Positions 16,327 through 25,283 of a stretch of 64,000 nucleotides of DNA are shown here, one piece after another. Origin of the DNA: Cognatundibacterium crateris (lineage in GTDB: Bacteria > Pseudomonadota > Gammaproteobacteria > Burkholderiales > Burkholderiaceae_D); contig NZ_JAABOS010000004.1 in the NCBI RefSeq assembly GCF_010078235.1, positions 119,816 through 183,815 on the forward strand, in the 5' to 3' direction. The translations under genes and the position numbers were made by a program. The notes beneath the pieces were generated by a model. It worked only from the letters and a program-made list of their open reading frames with translations, searched no databases and was not told the DNA's origin. Every line of letters starts with the position of its first letter. Within the stretch, counting starts at the first letter, position 1.

Positions 16327-17228
16327 TCCCTGTGCGCCAGAAAATGGGTGCTCAGTTGTTCTTCCGGACTACCTGCTTCCGGCGTCCAGTTGTAGCGCCA
16401 TTTAACGATAGGTGGCATCGACATCAGTATCGATTCTGTGCGTCCGCCCGATTGCAGGCCAAAATGCGTACCGCGGTCAAACACCAGATTGAATTCCACA
16501 TAACGGCCACGGCGATAAGCCTGGAAGTCACGCTCCCGTTCACCATAGGCGAGTCCGCAGCGCTTTTCAAGTATAGGGCGATAGGCCGGGATGAAAGCAT
16601 CACCGACACTGCGCGTCATTGCAAAGCTTTGTTCAAAATCGAGCTGGTTAAAATCATCAAAAAAGATACCGCCTACGCCACGCGCTTCTTTGCGGTGTTT
16701 CAGATAAAAATACTCATCACACCATTTTTTGAAGCGTGCATGCAGATCATCACCAAACGGTGTCAGTGAGGTTTTGCAGGTCTGGTGAAAATGACGCGCA
16801 TCGTCTTCAAAACCGTAATACGGCGTCAGATCCATACCGCCTCCGAACCACCAGACTGCTTCCTTGCCCTCTGCATGTGTCGTGAAGAAGCGTACATTCA
16901 TGTGTACCGTTGGCGCATAGGGATTGCGCGGATGCAGTACCAGTGAAACGCCCATCGCTTCCCATTTGCGGCCTGCCAGTTCCGGACGGCTGGCCGCAGC
17001 GGATGGCGGCAGGTTATTGCCCATCACATGTGAAAAATTGACACCGCCACGCTCAAATACCTGGCCTTCTTCGATCACGCGTGAAATACCGCCGCCGCCT
17101 TCCGGGCGTTCCCAGCTATCGGTGAGAAAAGCCTTGCCATCAGCGGCCTCCAGTGCCTGTACGATGTTAGCCTGTAAGGACAAGAAGTAAGACTTGACTG
17201 CCTGCGTATCTGTCATCGTATCCTTCAT
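16317..17228 (-). CDS. hemF: Oxygen-dependent coproporphyrinogen-III oxidase
   Basis: The enzyme oxidatively decarboxylates coproporphyrinogen III to protoporphyrinogen IX using O2, in heme synthesis. Family blocks seen include [25 protein letters not shown] (as two runs), the conserved [27 protein letters not shown], and [20 protein letters not shown] chose the ATG at 17228 ([15 protein letters not shown] upstream), giving 303 residues; the ATG at 17216 is almost equally good. A start at 17300 would add an unconserved leader. The 3' end overlaps nadD by 10 bp. The presence of hemF fits an aerobic or facultative lifestyle. Confidence 0.95.
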   Translation of the reverse strand: MKDTMTDTQAVKSYFLSLQANIVQALEAADGKAFLTDSWERPEGGGGISRVIEEGQVFERGGVNFSHVMGNNLPPSAAASRPELAGRKWEAMGVSLVLHPRNPYAPTVHMNVRFFTTHAEGKEAVWWFGGGMDLTPYYGFEDDARHFHQTCKTSLTPFGDDLHARFKKWCDEYFYLKHRKEARGVGGIFFDDFNQLDFEQSFAMTRSVGDAFIPAYRPILEKRCGLAYGERERDFQAYRRGRYVEFNLVFDRGTHFGLQSGGRTESILMSMPPIVKWRYNWTPEAGSPEEQLSTHFLAHREWV

Positions 17229-17335
17229 CAGAATGCCTTGATTGTGCCTTGGTAATGCCTGGGTTATAAAGCAAGACGGGCTGGACTGCGTCCAACCCAT
17301 CCAGTTGAGTCACGGAGTACACACTCCGTCACGTA

Positions 17336-18610
17336 TCAGTGTTTGCGGTTCAGTGCGCGCCAGCCTATATCGCGGCGATATTGTGCGCCATCAAAATGAA
17401 TTTTTTCGACAACATCGTAGGCGTGTTTCTGCGCCAGTTTGACGGTGTCGCCCAGACCCACCACACATAATACGCGACCTCCGCTGCTGAGCAGGGTTTT
17501 ATCGTTCAGGCTGGTGCCGGCATGGAAAGTCACGCTATCTGCGGTTTCCGGCGGAATGCCACTGATCACATCGCCTTTACGTGGCGCATCCGGATAACCA
17601 GCTGCTGCCATCACCACACCCATCGCAGTGCGGCGATCCCATTCCAGTTCCACGCTGTCCAGTGTGCCATTGACTGCATGTTCCATCACCTGCACCAGAT
17701 CGGTTTTCAGGCGCGCCATGATAGGCTGGGTTTCAGGATCGCCCATGCGGCAATTGAATTCCAGCGTCTTAGGGTTACCCTGATCATCGATCATCAGGCC
17801 AGCATACAGAAAGCCGGTGAATATGATGCCGTCTTTGGCCATACCTTGTACCGTAGGCACGATGATTTCGCGCATCACGCGTGCATGCAATTGCGGGGTC
17901 ACGATAGGGGCCGGGGAATAGGCGCCCATGCCACCGGTATTCGGACCTGCATCCTGATCGAGCAAACGCTTGTGATCCTGGCTGGTGGCCAGTGGCAGGA
18001 TGTTTTTGCCATCTACCATCACGATAAAGCTGGCTTCTTCGCCAGCCAGGAATTCTTCGATCACGACGCGTGCACCGGCATCGCCGAGCTTATTATCGGA
18101 CAGCATCATGTCGACCGCGGCATGTGCTTCATGCAAATCCATCGCAACCACCACACCTTTGCCGGCGGCCAGACCATCGGCCTTAATCACGATAGGTGCA
18201 CCTTTGGCATCGATGTAGGCATGCGCTGCCTGCAAATCAGAAAAGGTCTGGTATTCGGCAGTTGGGATATGGTGGCGCTGCATAAAGGACTTAGCGAAAT
18301 CCTTAGAGCTTTCCAGTTGTGCGGCTTCTTTGCTCGGGCCAAAAATTTTCAGGCCACGGGCACGGAAAATATTCACGATACCTGCTGCCAGCGGCACTTC
18401 CGGGCCAACCACGGTCAGCGCGATATGTTCCTGTTCAGCGAAATCTGCCAATGCTGCCGGATCGCTGATGGCAATGTTTTTGAGGCGGGCATCACTCGCT
18501 GTGCCGCCATTGCCCGGCGCAACAAAAATAGTTTGTACCCGCTCAGATTGAGCAAGTTTCCAGGCAAGAGCGTGTTCGCGGCCACCTGAGCCGACAACCA
18601 GAATTTTCAT
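17336..18610 (-). CDS. purD: Phosphoribosylamine-glycine ligase (GAR synthetase)
   Basis: An ATP-grasp enzyme of 424 residues that catalyses step two of de novo purine synthesis, joining phosphoribosylamine and glycine with ATP. MKILVVGSGGREHALAWKL is the N-terminal domain, VIKADGLAAGKGVVVA the ATP-grasp loop, and FNCRMGDPETQ the metal-binding signature. The ATG at 18610 follows the yebC stop by one base with GAAGAA as ribosome site, so it is translationally coupled; an ATG 12 bp further up lies inside yebC. A gap of 107 bp separates it from hemF. Confidence 0.95.
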   Translation of the reverse strand: MKILVVGSGGREHALAWKLAQSERVQTIFVAPGNGGTASDARLKNIAISDPAALADFAEQEHIALTVVGPEVPLAAGIVNIFRARGLKIFGPSKEAAQLESSKDFAKSFMQRHHIPTAEYQTFSDLQAAHAYIDAKGAPIVIKADGLAAGKGVVVAMDLHEAHAAVDMMLSDNKLGDAGARVVIEEFLAGEEASFIVMVDGKNILPLATSQDHKRLLDQDAGPNTGGMGAYSPAPIVTPQLHARVMREIIVPTVQGMAKDGIIFTGFLYAGLMIDDQGNPKTLEFNCRMGDPETQPIMARLKTDLVQVMEHAVNGTLDSVELEWDRRTAMGVVMAAAGYPDAPRKGDVISGIPPETADSVTFHAGTSLNDKTLLSSGGRVLCVVGLGDTVKLAQKHAYDVVEKIHFDGAQYRRDIGWRALNRKH

Positions 18611-18611
18611 A

Positions 18612-19337
18612 TTATTCTTCAATGATGGCGTTGGTATAAACTTCCTGTACGTCGTCCAGATTTTCCAGCGCGTCGATCAGTTTTTGCATTTTGATCGCAT
18701 CGTCGCCGGCGAATACGGTTTCTGTGCTCGGTTTCATGGTGACTTCCGCCACTTCGGGTTTGAAACCAGCGCCTTCCAGCGTGGAACGTATGTCAGACAG
18801 GCTGAAGGGTGCACAAATGACTTCGATACCGCCTTCTTCATCGGTAATCACATCATCGGCACCGGCTTCCAGCGCGGCTTCCATCAGTGCATCTTCATTT
18901 GTGCCCGGTGCAAACAGCATTTGTCCGCAATGCGTAAACAAAAATGCGACCGAACCCTCAGTGCCCATATTGCCACCAAATTTATTGAAGGCATGACGTA
19001 CTTCCGCTACGGTACGTACCCGGTTGTCTGTCATACAGTCGACGATGATCGCTGCGCCGCCTATGCCGTAACCCTCGTAACGTACTTCTTCGTAATTAGC
19101 GCCTTCCAGTGTGCCAGCGCCGCGCTGAATTGCACGCGAGACGTTTTCTTTCGGCATATTGGCGTCGGCCGCTTTTTCAACAGCGAGACGCAGACGTGGG
19201 TTGGAGTCGACATCCTCGCCACCCATTCTGGCAGCAACGGTAATTTCCTTAATCAGACGGGTCCAGATTTTGCCGCGTTTTGCATCGGTCGCAGCTTTTT
19301 TATGCTTGATGTTGGCCCATTTACTATGTCCTGCCAT
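18612..19337 (-). CDS. yebC: YebC/PmpR-family protein
   Basis: A 241-residue YebC/TACO1-family protein. Members were first annotated as transcriptional regulators, and more recent work links them to translation through polyproline-type stalls. [14 protein letters not shown] is the universal N-terminus, followed by [15 protein letters not shown] and the acidic C-terminal [11 protein letters not shown]. The ATG at 19337 has AGGAAAGAG upstream; an in-frame ATG 36 bp earlier would precede the conserved start and is rejected. It is the first gene of the operon running to rng. Confidence 0.94.
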   Translation of the reverse strand: MAGHSKWANIKHKKAATDAKRGKIWTRLIKEITVAARMGGEDVDSNPRLRLAVEKAADANMPKENVSRAIQRGAGTLEGANYEEVRYEGYGIGGAAIIVDCMTDNRVRTVAEVRHAFNKFGGNMGTEGSVAFLFTHCGQMLFAPGTNEDALMEAALEAGADDVITDEEGGIEVICAPFSLSDIRSTLEGAGFKPEVAEVTMKPSTETVFAGDDAIKMQKLIDALENLDDVQEVYTNAIIEE

Positions 19338-19794
19338 GATCGCTCTTTCCTGAATCGGCATTTGCACACGCAAAGGTGGCTGATTTGCCTGGCTTTTTAG
19401 ATATTGAAGGGCAACATTCTACCATATCGCCCTGAGAGAACATTTCCAAATCCGGTGTGAAGAGAAGAAAAGTTGATGAATTACAAAGCTGAAGGCCAAG
19501 ACTTTTCGGGATCAGGGATGCTTGTGTATCAACCCTGCCATGACAAATTAAAGTACGCGGCCATAAAGTTCCCTTTAAATCGCCATCATTCGCAGGTAAA
19601 TTGTAAGTAAATGTACATTTGCTGACACTTTGTTGTAAGGACTTGCGCTGTATTGTTTTCCTTGCATATGTAAGAAGTGCTTGTGATTTTTTACCATTCC
19701 ATTTGCGCATTTTCGGTGGCTGTCAATTATCGGCAGGTCTTTGTTTGCAAAAGGCAATTAGCTTGTTTTCAGGTAAGGATAGATAGCGCTTACA
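19338..19794. other. Divergent intergenic region between yebC and the DMT gene
   Basis: About 457 bp with no supported gene. It must hold the promoter of the yebC operon (minus) and that of the DMT transporter (plus). I see no unmistakable -35/-10 pair, riboswitch or repeat. The frames present have no ribosome sites or family features. Confidence 0.4.
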
Positions 19795-20712
19795 ATGTCT
19801 GTCATGAAGACTTCATCTCAACTCATTGTTTCTAGACGGAATTATTTGTCCGGCCTTGCGATGGCAACGGCAGGTGCCATCCTGTTTTCCGCGAAAGCAA
19901 TTGTTGCAAAACTCTTGTACCGCTACCAGTTGGATGCTGTTACCTTAATCGCTTTCCGCATGGCATTTTCATTGCCGGTGTTTGCCGTGATTGCGATGAT
20001 GCAGATGCGTCAGCCTTTGCGGCTCAGTACGGGTGAAAAATGGCGTTTGCTGCTGGTGGGGCTGACCGGTTATTACCTGTCCTCCTTCCTGGATTTTCTG
20101 GGCTTGCAATATATCAGCGCCGGGCTGGAACGTTTGATCTTGTTTTTGACACCTAGTTTTGTGCTGTTTTTCTCAATGATTTTGTACCAGCGTAAGGTAA
20201 CGAAGCTGGAACTGGGCGCCTTATTGCTCAGTTATTCAGGCATTGTGCTGGTGTTTTTGCATGATTTGCATTGGGGCGCAGACAATGTGGTTTTGGGGGC
20301 GGCCTTGGTACTTGGCGCTGCTGTTTCGTATGCCGCTTACCTGATGCAGTCGGGACAATTGCTGGCACGCCTGGGTACTTTGCGGCTGGTGTCCTATGCC
20401 ATGTGTATCGCAAGTGTTGCATGCATTACACAATGTCTGGCGATCCGGCCAATTTCCGTGTGGAATCAACCTGATACTGTGATTTATCTGTCATTGTTCA
20501 ATGCTTTGTTTTGCACGGTGTTCCCCGTATTTCTGACGATGATGGCTATCAAGCGTATAGGTGCGGCAACTGCCTCTCAGGCTGGCATGATAGGTCCGGT
20601 ATCGACCTTGTTTCTGGGCGCCTGGTTGCTGGCTGAACCGGTCACCGGCTGGCAATTACTGGGAACGGCACTGGTACTGAGTGGCATGTATTTGTTATCG
20701 ACTAAAAAATAA
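19795..20712 (+). CDS. EamA/DMT-family permease
   Basis: A 305-residue inner-membrane protein with ten predicted helices in two EamA repeats. The first covers AMATAGAILFSAKAIVAKLLY to about 145, and the second starts at VVLGAALVLGAAVSYAAYLM. The family contains drug/metabolite exporters and importers for amino acids, nucleosides and other small molecules; the substrate cannot be inferred here. The start could be ATG 19795 or the ATG at 19804 (MKTSSQL). It is followed after 11 bp by the quinone oxidoreductase and probably cotranscribed with it. Confidence 0.82.
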   Translation: MSVMKTSSQLIVSRRNYLSGLAMATAGAILFSAKAIVAKLLYRYQLDAVTLIAFRMAFSLPVFAVIAMMQMRQPLRLSTGEKWRLLLVGLTGYYLSSFLDFLGLQYISAGLERLILFLTPSFVLFFSMILYQRKVTKLELGALLLSYSGIVLVFLHDLHWGADNVVLGAALVLGAAVSYAAYLMQSGQLLARLGTLRLVSYAMCIASVACITQCLAIRPISVWNQPDTVIYLSLFNALFCTVFPVFLTMMAIKRIGAATASQAGMIGPVSTLFLGAWLLAEPVTGWQLLGTALVLSGMYLLSTKK

Positions 20713-20723
20713 GGGAGGTCGTG

Positions 20724-21698
20724 ATGGTGAAGGCAATCCGTATGTACCGTACCGGTGGTCCGGAAGTGATGGAGTACGAGGACGTGGAGCTGGGTACGCC
20801 GGGACCGGGAGAAATTCTGGTGCGCCATCATGCCTGTGGTTTAAATTTTATTGATGTGTATTTCCGCACCGGCTTGTATCCGCAGGAATTACCAGCCGGA
20901 TTAGGTATGGAAGCAGCCGGCGTGATTGAACAGTTAGGTCCGGATGTACATGGTTTGCAGGTGGGCGACCGGGTAGCTTATGCAGCGCGTCCGAATGGTG
21001 CCTATGCCGAAGCGCGTGTTATGCCCGCCGCCCATGTGGTCAGACTGCCGGAAGGGATCAGTTTTGAGACCGCAGCAGCCATGATGTTGCAGGGACTGAC
21101 CGTGCAGTATCTGTTTCACCGTACTTTCCATTTGCAAGGCGGTGAAACCATCCTGTTCCATGCTGCCGCCGGTGGTGTTGGCCTGATCGCCTGCCAGTGG
21201 GCGCGTGCAATCGGCGTGCAAATGATAGGGACGGTCGGTTCCGATGAAAAAGCGGAACTGGCCAAAGCCCATGGTTGCACCCATGTGATTAATTACAATA
21301 AAGAGAATTTTGTGGACCGAGTCAGGGAAATAACGGATGGCAAAGGCGTACCCGTTGTTTATGATTCCATCGGTCAGCAGACATTTAAAGGATCGCTGGA
21401 TTGTCTGTCGCCGTTGGGCATGATGGTTAGCTTTGGTAATGCCTCGGGACCGGTGCCGGATTTTTCTCTGTCCGAGCTTGCATCACGTGGTTCCCTGTTC
21501 ATTACCCGACCCAGCCTGCTGCATTACACCGCACGGCGTGCGGATCTTGAACATATGGCGGCACAGCTGTTTTCTATGGTTCAGGGCGGCAAAATCAAGG
21601 TCGATGTACGGCAGCGCTATGCCCTGGCAGATGTGGCGCAGGCGCACCGCGAACTTGAAGCCAGGAAAACCACAGGCTCCAGTCTGATCATACCGTGA
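20724..21698 (+). CDS. qorA: NADPH:quinone oxidoreductase (zinc-free MDR family)
   Basis: A 324-residue zeta-crystallin-type medium-chain reductase that reduces quinones with NADPH in the cytosol. GROES-like N-terminal domain with GLNFIDVYFRTGLYP and GMEAAGVIEQLG; Rossmann dinucleotide-binding motif HAAAGGVGLIACQWA; KAHGCTHVINY; family C-terminal pattern AQAHRELEARKTTGSSLIIP. Catalytic zinc ligands of alcohol dehydrogenases are absent, as expected. The ATG at 20724 has GGGAGG five bases upstream; the GTG at 20721 is too close to it. It lies 11 bp after the DMT permease. Confidence 0.88.
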   Translation: MVKAIRMYRTGGPEVMEYEDVELGTPGPGEILVRHHACGLNFIDVYFRTGLYPQELPAGLGMEAAGVIEQLGPDVHGLQVGDRVAYAARPNGAYAEARVMPAAHVVRLPEGISFETAAAMMLQGLTVQYLFHRTFHLQGGETILFHAAAGGVGLIACQWARAIGVQMIGTVGSDEKAELAKAHGCTHVINYNKENFVDRVREITDGKGVPVVYDSIGQQTFKGSLDCLSPLGMMVSFGNASGPVPDFSLSELASRGSLFITRPSLLHYTARRADLEHMAAQLFSMVQGGKIKVDVRQRYALADVAQAHRELEARKTTGSSLIIP

Positions 21699-21790
21699 CG
21701 GGAACCTGACATGTACTGCCTGTTTCCCCCGGGTTGCCCCGCATTGTTCCGGGTTTCCGGAATATCCAGCTTAATCAGAGAGGAGTTGTG

Positions 21791-21922
21791 ATGGCCGAGC
21801 CGCATTTTGAAGATGATGAGGAAGAGAAGCCCCAGTTTGGACGTTTGCTGATAGTCTTGTTCCTGGCTGTGTTGACAGTCGTGGCAATTACCGTCGCATC
21901 CGAAGCATTTTATTCGCGCTGA
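21791..21922 (+). CDS. Small single-pass membrane protein (43 aa)
   Basis: The ATG at 21791 is preceded by AGGAG with correct spacing (21781-21785). The product has an acidic cytoplasmic N-terminus (EPHFEDDEEEKPQFGR) and one transmembrane helix (LLIVLFLAVLTVVAITVASEAF) ending just before YSR. No family is recognised. The clear ribosome site and the clean charge/hydrophobic layout argue that it is real. It sits between qorA and the DUF1631 gene, with about 100 bp on each side. Confidence 0.6.
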   Translation: MAEPHFEDDEEEKPQFGRLLIVLFLAVLTVVAITVASEAFYSR

Positions 21923-22027
21923 CCGGAGTCAGTCTGGTCCCGGTCATGGCCAGCTGTGGGGCAAGTCCTTCAGTGCAGGCCAGGTAGCGCAGACCGTGCA
22001 GTACAGAGCACACTATGAATTCAATTT

Positions 22028-24169
22028 ATGGACACCATTCCTTTACATATCGCCAAAAAAAATGAGTTTTCTAACTCCAGCCGCTTGCTGCTGTTGCAAA
22101 GCCTGGTACCTGTGGCGACCAATTTGGTGTCATCCCAGCTGGAGGCTTTTGCCTCCCGCCTGACACAGGCGCTGTTTAAAGTGTCAGATCAGAATGTACG
22201 TCCTGATGAGGCAGCTAACAGCTTCCAGACTTATCAGCAGCTCAAGCGCAATCACACCAGTTTTTACCGTATCGTTGCTTCGCAGATTAATGCCGCGCTG
22301 GCCAAAGAAGTCAGCGTGGTCAATACCCGAAAAAAATTCAAAGAGGCGGGCGAGGCGCAGGATATTTCGCTGGTGACTTTTGAAGAGATGGAGAATAAGG
22401 TATTGACCACCAATCTGGCGAAAGCATTGGAAGTCAATAATGCCGATCATCTTGTGGCGCTGAACATCCGTATTGGCCATGTGCTGCGACGCACGCCTAT
22501 CAGCGTCTCGCAAAATCCGTTCCGGCCGGAAGTGTTTATTTCCGCATTTCTGCAAGCCTGGCAAGAATTCGACAGTAATAAGGAGAGTCAGCATCTGGTA
22601 CTGCGCCTGCTGCAACCGGAGATTTTCCTGCAACTGGCCAATGTGTATCAGGGGCTGAATGAGGCTTTCATAGAGCGTGGTGTACTGGTCGATATTGATG
22701 AGGCTAAGCGCGAAAGTAAAAAACGCGGACGTTTTAGCCGGCGTGAAGACATGGAGTCCAGTGATCCTTACCTGGAAAATAAACTCAGGAATATTTTCTC
22801 GCCTAAGCCTGGCAGTGGTGCGGCGGATCAGTCGCGGGACTTGCAGCGGCAGGGGGACTATGACCAGTCCTATGGCATGTCCGGTGCGGAGATGGTGACG
22901 ATAGACCGCCAGTTTTTTGATTATCTGACCGGCTTGCAACGTCAGCAGCAAGCTGCAAGTGAGAATGGACAGGGCATCTATCTGCGTCAGCTGAGCCAGC
23001 AGGCCAGCAACACCGAGCTGACGCATATTGATCAGAATACGATAGAGCTGCTCGCGCGTATTTTCGATTATGTGTTCAATGATCCTAGCATTCCATCTGA
23101 TATCAAAACCCTCATAGGGCAGTTGCAAATACCCACTTTGAAAGTGGCGTTGATGGATAAGGACTTCTTTTTTAAAGACAGTCATCCGGCCCGCGTACTG
23201 ATCGATACGCTGGCGAAATCCAGCGTGCTGCTGGGCAGTGAGGCTGCGCCGGAAGATCCCTTGTATCAAATGATAGAAGGCGTGGTCGAACGCGTGCAGC
23301 AGGAATTTGATGAGCAGATTGATCTTTTTTCTGACGTGGTGGCGGACCTGGAAGCTTTTCTGAAGGAAGAGGAACAACAGGCTGATGAAGCAATTTCTGA
23401 GCCGGTCGCACTCGCTCTGAAGCAGGAAAAGATGCGGCTGGCGCGCGAGTTTGCTGAAAACGATGTGGCCATCCGGGTTGAAACCGGTGAGGTTGCCGGC
23501 TTCCTGGAAGATTTTCTGCGCAATCAGTGGATACGCATCCTGACCATCGCGCACAACGTCAAAGAAGAAAAGCCGAACGCGTTGGAAAATGCACTCAGAA
23601 CGATGGATGATCTGATCTGGAGCCTGAAGCCCAAGAACAGTTCGGAAGAGCGCAAAGAACTGGTCAGCAAGCTACCCGCCATGCTGACTTTGCTCAATGC
23701 CTGGCTGAATGCCATCAAGTGGGACGAACCAGACCGCGTGTTGTTTTTCTCTAAGCTGGCCGAGCGTCATGCAGCGATTGCGCGTGCACCGCTGGAACTG
23801 TCACCGCGCCGGCAATTGGAAATTGCAGTGAATATTGCGCAACGCGCGAGTGAGAAACGCCTGAACCGGCATGTGCTGGATCATGGGGATCAGGCACCGG
23901 ATGAATGGCTGCAACTGGTGGATGAGCTTGAGCGTGGTGTCTGGGTTGATTTCACCAACAGCGCCGATGTGACGACACGCTTTAAACTGGCCTGGGTTAG
24001 CCCTAAACGTACCCGTTATATCTTCACCAGCCGCCAGGGCCATGACTCATTTTCGATTTCCAGCGATGAGCTGATTACCCAGTTCCGGCATGGCGATGCC
24101 GTCATGATTTCGGCCAGCTCCATTGTGGACCGCGCGCTGGTTGAGGCTCTGCGCGATCCACCGGCCTGA
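22028..24169 (+). CDS. DUF1631 family protein
   Basis: A 713-residue soluble protein matching, from memory, the betaproteobacterial/gammaproteobacterial DUF1631 family, sometimes misannotated as thymidine phosphorylase. It has a helical N-terminus (SSRLLLLQSLVPVATNLVSSQLEAF), a charged middle and long acidic helices (DVVADLEAFLKEEEQQADEA). The C-terminal module (about 635-713, GVWVDFTNSADVTTRFKLAWVSPKRTRYIF then SFSISSDELITQFRHGDAV) resembles PilZ-type c-di-GMP-binding folds. The canonical RxxxR...D/NxSxxG is not obvious, so I do not claim ligand binding. The function is unknown. It is a single gene. Confidence 0.78.
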   Translation: MDTIPLHIAKKNEFSNSSRLLLLQSLVPVATNLVSSQLEAFASRLTQALFKVSDQNVRPDEAANSFQTYQQLKRNHTSFYRIVASQINAALAKEVSVVNTRKKFKEAGEAQDISLVTFEEMENKVLTTNLAKALEVNNADHLVALNIRIGHVLRRTPISVSQNPFRPEVFISAFLQAWQEFDSNKESQHLVLRLLQPEIFLQLANVYQGLNEAFIERGVLVDIDEAKRESKKRGRFSRREDMESSDPYLENKLRNIFSPKPGSGAADQSRDLQRQGDYDQSYGMSGAEMVTIDRQFFDYLTGLQRQQQAASENGQGIYLRQLSQQASNTELTHIDQNTIELLARIFDYVFNDPSIPSDIKTLIGQLQIPTLKVALMDKDFFFKDSHPARVLIDTLAKSSVLLGSEAAPEDPLYQMIEGVVERVQQEFDEQIDLFSDVVADLEAFLKEEEQQADEAISEPVALALKQEKMRLAREFAENDVAIRVETGEVAGFLEDFLRNQWIRILTIAHNVKEEKPNALENALRTMDDLIWSLKPKNSSEERKELVSKLPAMLTLLNAWLNAIKWDEPDRVLFFSKLAERHAAIARAPLELSPRRQLEIAVNIAQRASEKRLNRHVLDHGDQAPDEWLQLVDELERGVWVDFTNSADVTTRFKLAWVSPKRTRYIFTSRQGHDSFSISSDELITQFRHGDAVMISASSIVDRALVEALRDPPA

Positions 24170-24224
24170 GTCTCAGGCGAAAACAGGCGCAGCGGCCTGT
24201 GCCGCAAGCGCTGTTATTTCGCTG

Positions 24225-24848
24225 TTATTTTTTTGATGGCAGTTCGACCTGAGTCGTGCTGCCATTTTTTTGTGGAAAGCCGAGTAAAGCAGCTTCGATC
24301 AGATCGGGCATGTACAGCGAAATCTGCGGACTCAGTTGTTCGCTAGAGGCGCGGATGTCGGCCAGCTTTTTATTTGTCACCGCATCGGTGATGTTAATTT
24401 CCAGCTGATGCAGATAATAACGGCGCAGGTTCAGGTCCGAGGCGCGCAGCGGGAAGTAGGGATCGGTCGCAAAATAATAAGGGCGATAAAAATAGCCACG
24501 GCGGAAGTGCAGACTCCAGAACGGATCATACAAAGCCGGATGACCAAAGCCAGTGAATTGCACTTCACTTAGATTGCTGCCATAGACGATGGAAACTTTG
24601 ACTTGTGGGATGGCTCCGGTTGCGACCGGCTGAAAACCCTTGGCATCGAGTTGTCTGCGTAATTCTTCTTCATAGAATTTGTATTCAGGATTGTTTTCCT
24701 GGGCCGGGGCGCGTTCTACGATATACGATTTACCTTGGTTGGCAGGCCATTCCTGAAAGACGCTGACCTGGCTGCTGAAGGTGGTCGCACAGGCACTTAG
24801 TATCAGCGCGGCGGCGACCAGTATGAGGGGGCGGAACAAATGTTTCAT
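24225..24848 (-). CDS. DUF4136-type lipoprotein
   Basis: A 207-residue lipoprotein. MKHLFRPLILVAAALILSACAT carries a lipobox LSAC with Cys20, so it is anchored in the cell envelope, probably the outer membrane (Ala at +2). The mature part (FSSQVSVFQEWPANQGKSYIVER, EYKFYEEELRRQLDAKGFQPV, KVSIVYGS) matches the DUF4136 pattern. The start at 24848 has CAGGAG upstream, and in-frame ATGs further upstream would bury the signal. It is convergent with the DUF1631 gene. No biochemical role is known to me. Confidence 0.8.
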   Translation of the reverse strand: MKHLFRPLILVAAALILSACATTFSSQVSVFQEWPANQGKSYIVERAPAQENNPEYKFYEEELRRQLDAKGFQPVATGAIPQVKVSIVYGSNLSEVQFTGFGHPALYDPFWSLHFRRGYFYRPYYFATDPYFPLRASDLNLRRYYLHQLEINITDAVTNKKLADIRASSEQLSPQISLYMPDLIEAALLGFPQKNGSTTQVELPSKK

Positions 24849-25283
24849 GGTTTTCTCCTGATTGCGCACATAAGGATGCACATGACTATGATAGCCTCTG
24901 ACTGAATTTCGTTCCATTTCGGCTTGTAAGCTCAAGTATCTGTAAGCCAGCAGCACAGTAGCGGGGCGCTTGCTGCGCATCTGTGATCATGCGCTGTTTT
25001 TACTGAAAAACAGGGATATTTCCCAAATTTTCTTCATTTTGCTTGGTCGGAGTCAATGCAAATCGCCTTGATCAGGTCTGGTATTGGTAAAATGCAGCTC
25101 TGATCAAAGCGCTTTACTCACAGGCAGCATTCGCACCCATCACCCGGTAAGACGCCGGTACTGGACGCCGCAGACGCGCAGCACAGCCTCAAGCTGCTTA
25201 GTGCCGCCTGAAGGACTGCTCAAGTGTCATGCCTGAACGGTGGGGCTTTGCTATTCCAACTTTTTTCACGAGACAGCCAGCAT
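24849..25283. other. Divergent intergenic region upstream of pepN
   Basis: About 435 bp with no supported gene. A weak promoter-like pair (TTGATC at 25068 and TAAAAT at 25088, spacing short at 14 bp) points toward pepN. I see no riboswitch, tRNA or notable repeat. Confidence 0.35.

Noticed and set aside
22184..23554. A 456-codon minus-strand frame opposite DUF1631
   Set aside because: Shadow frame: composition is rich in His, Gln and Arg with no domain, and the opposite strand has the better start and codon use.
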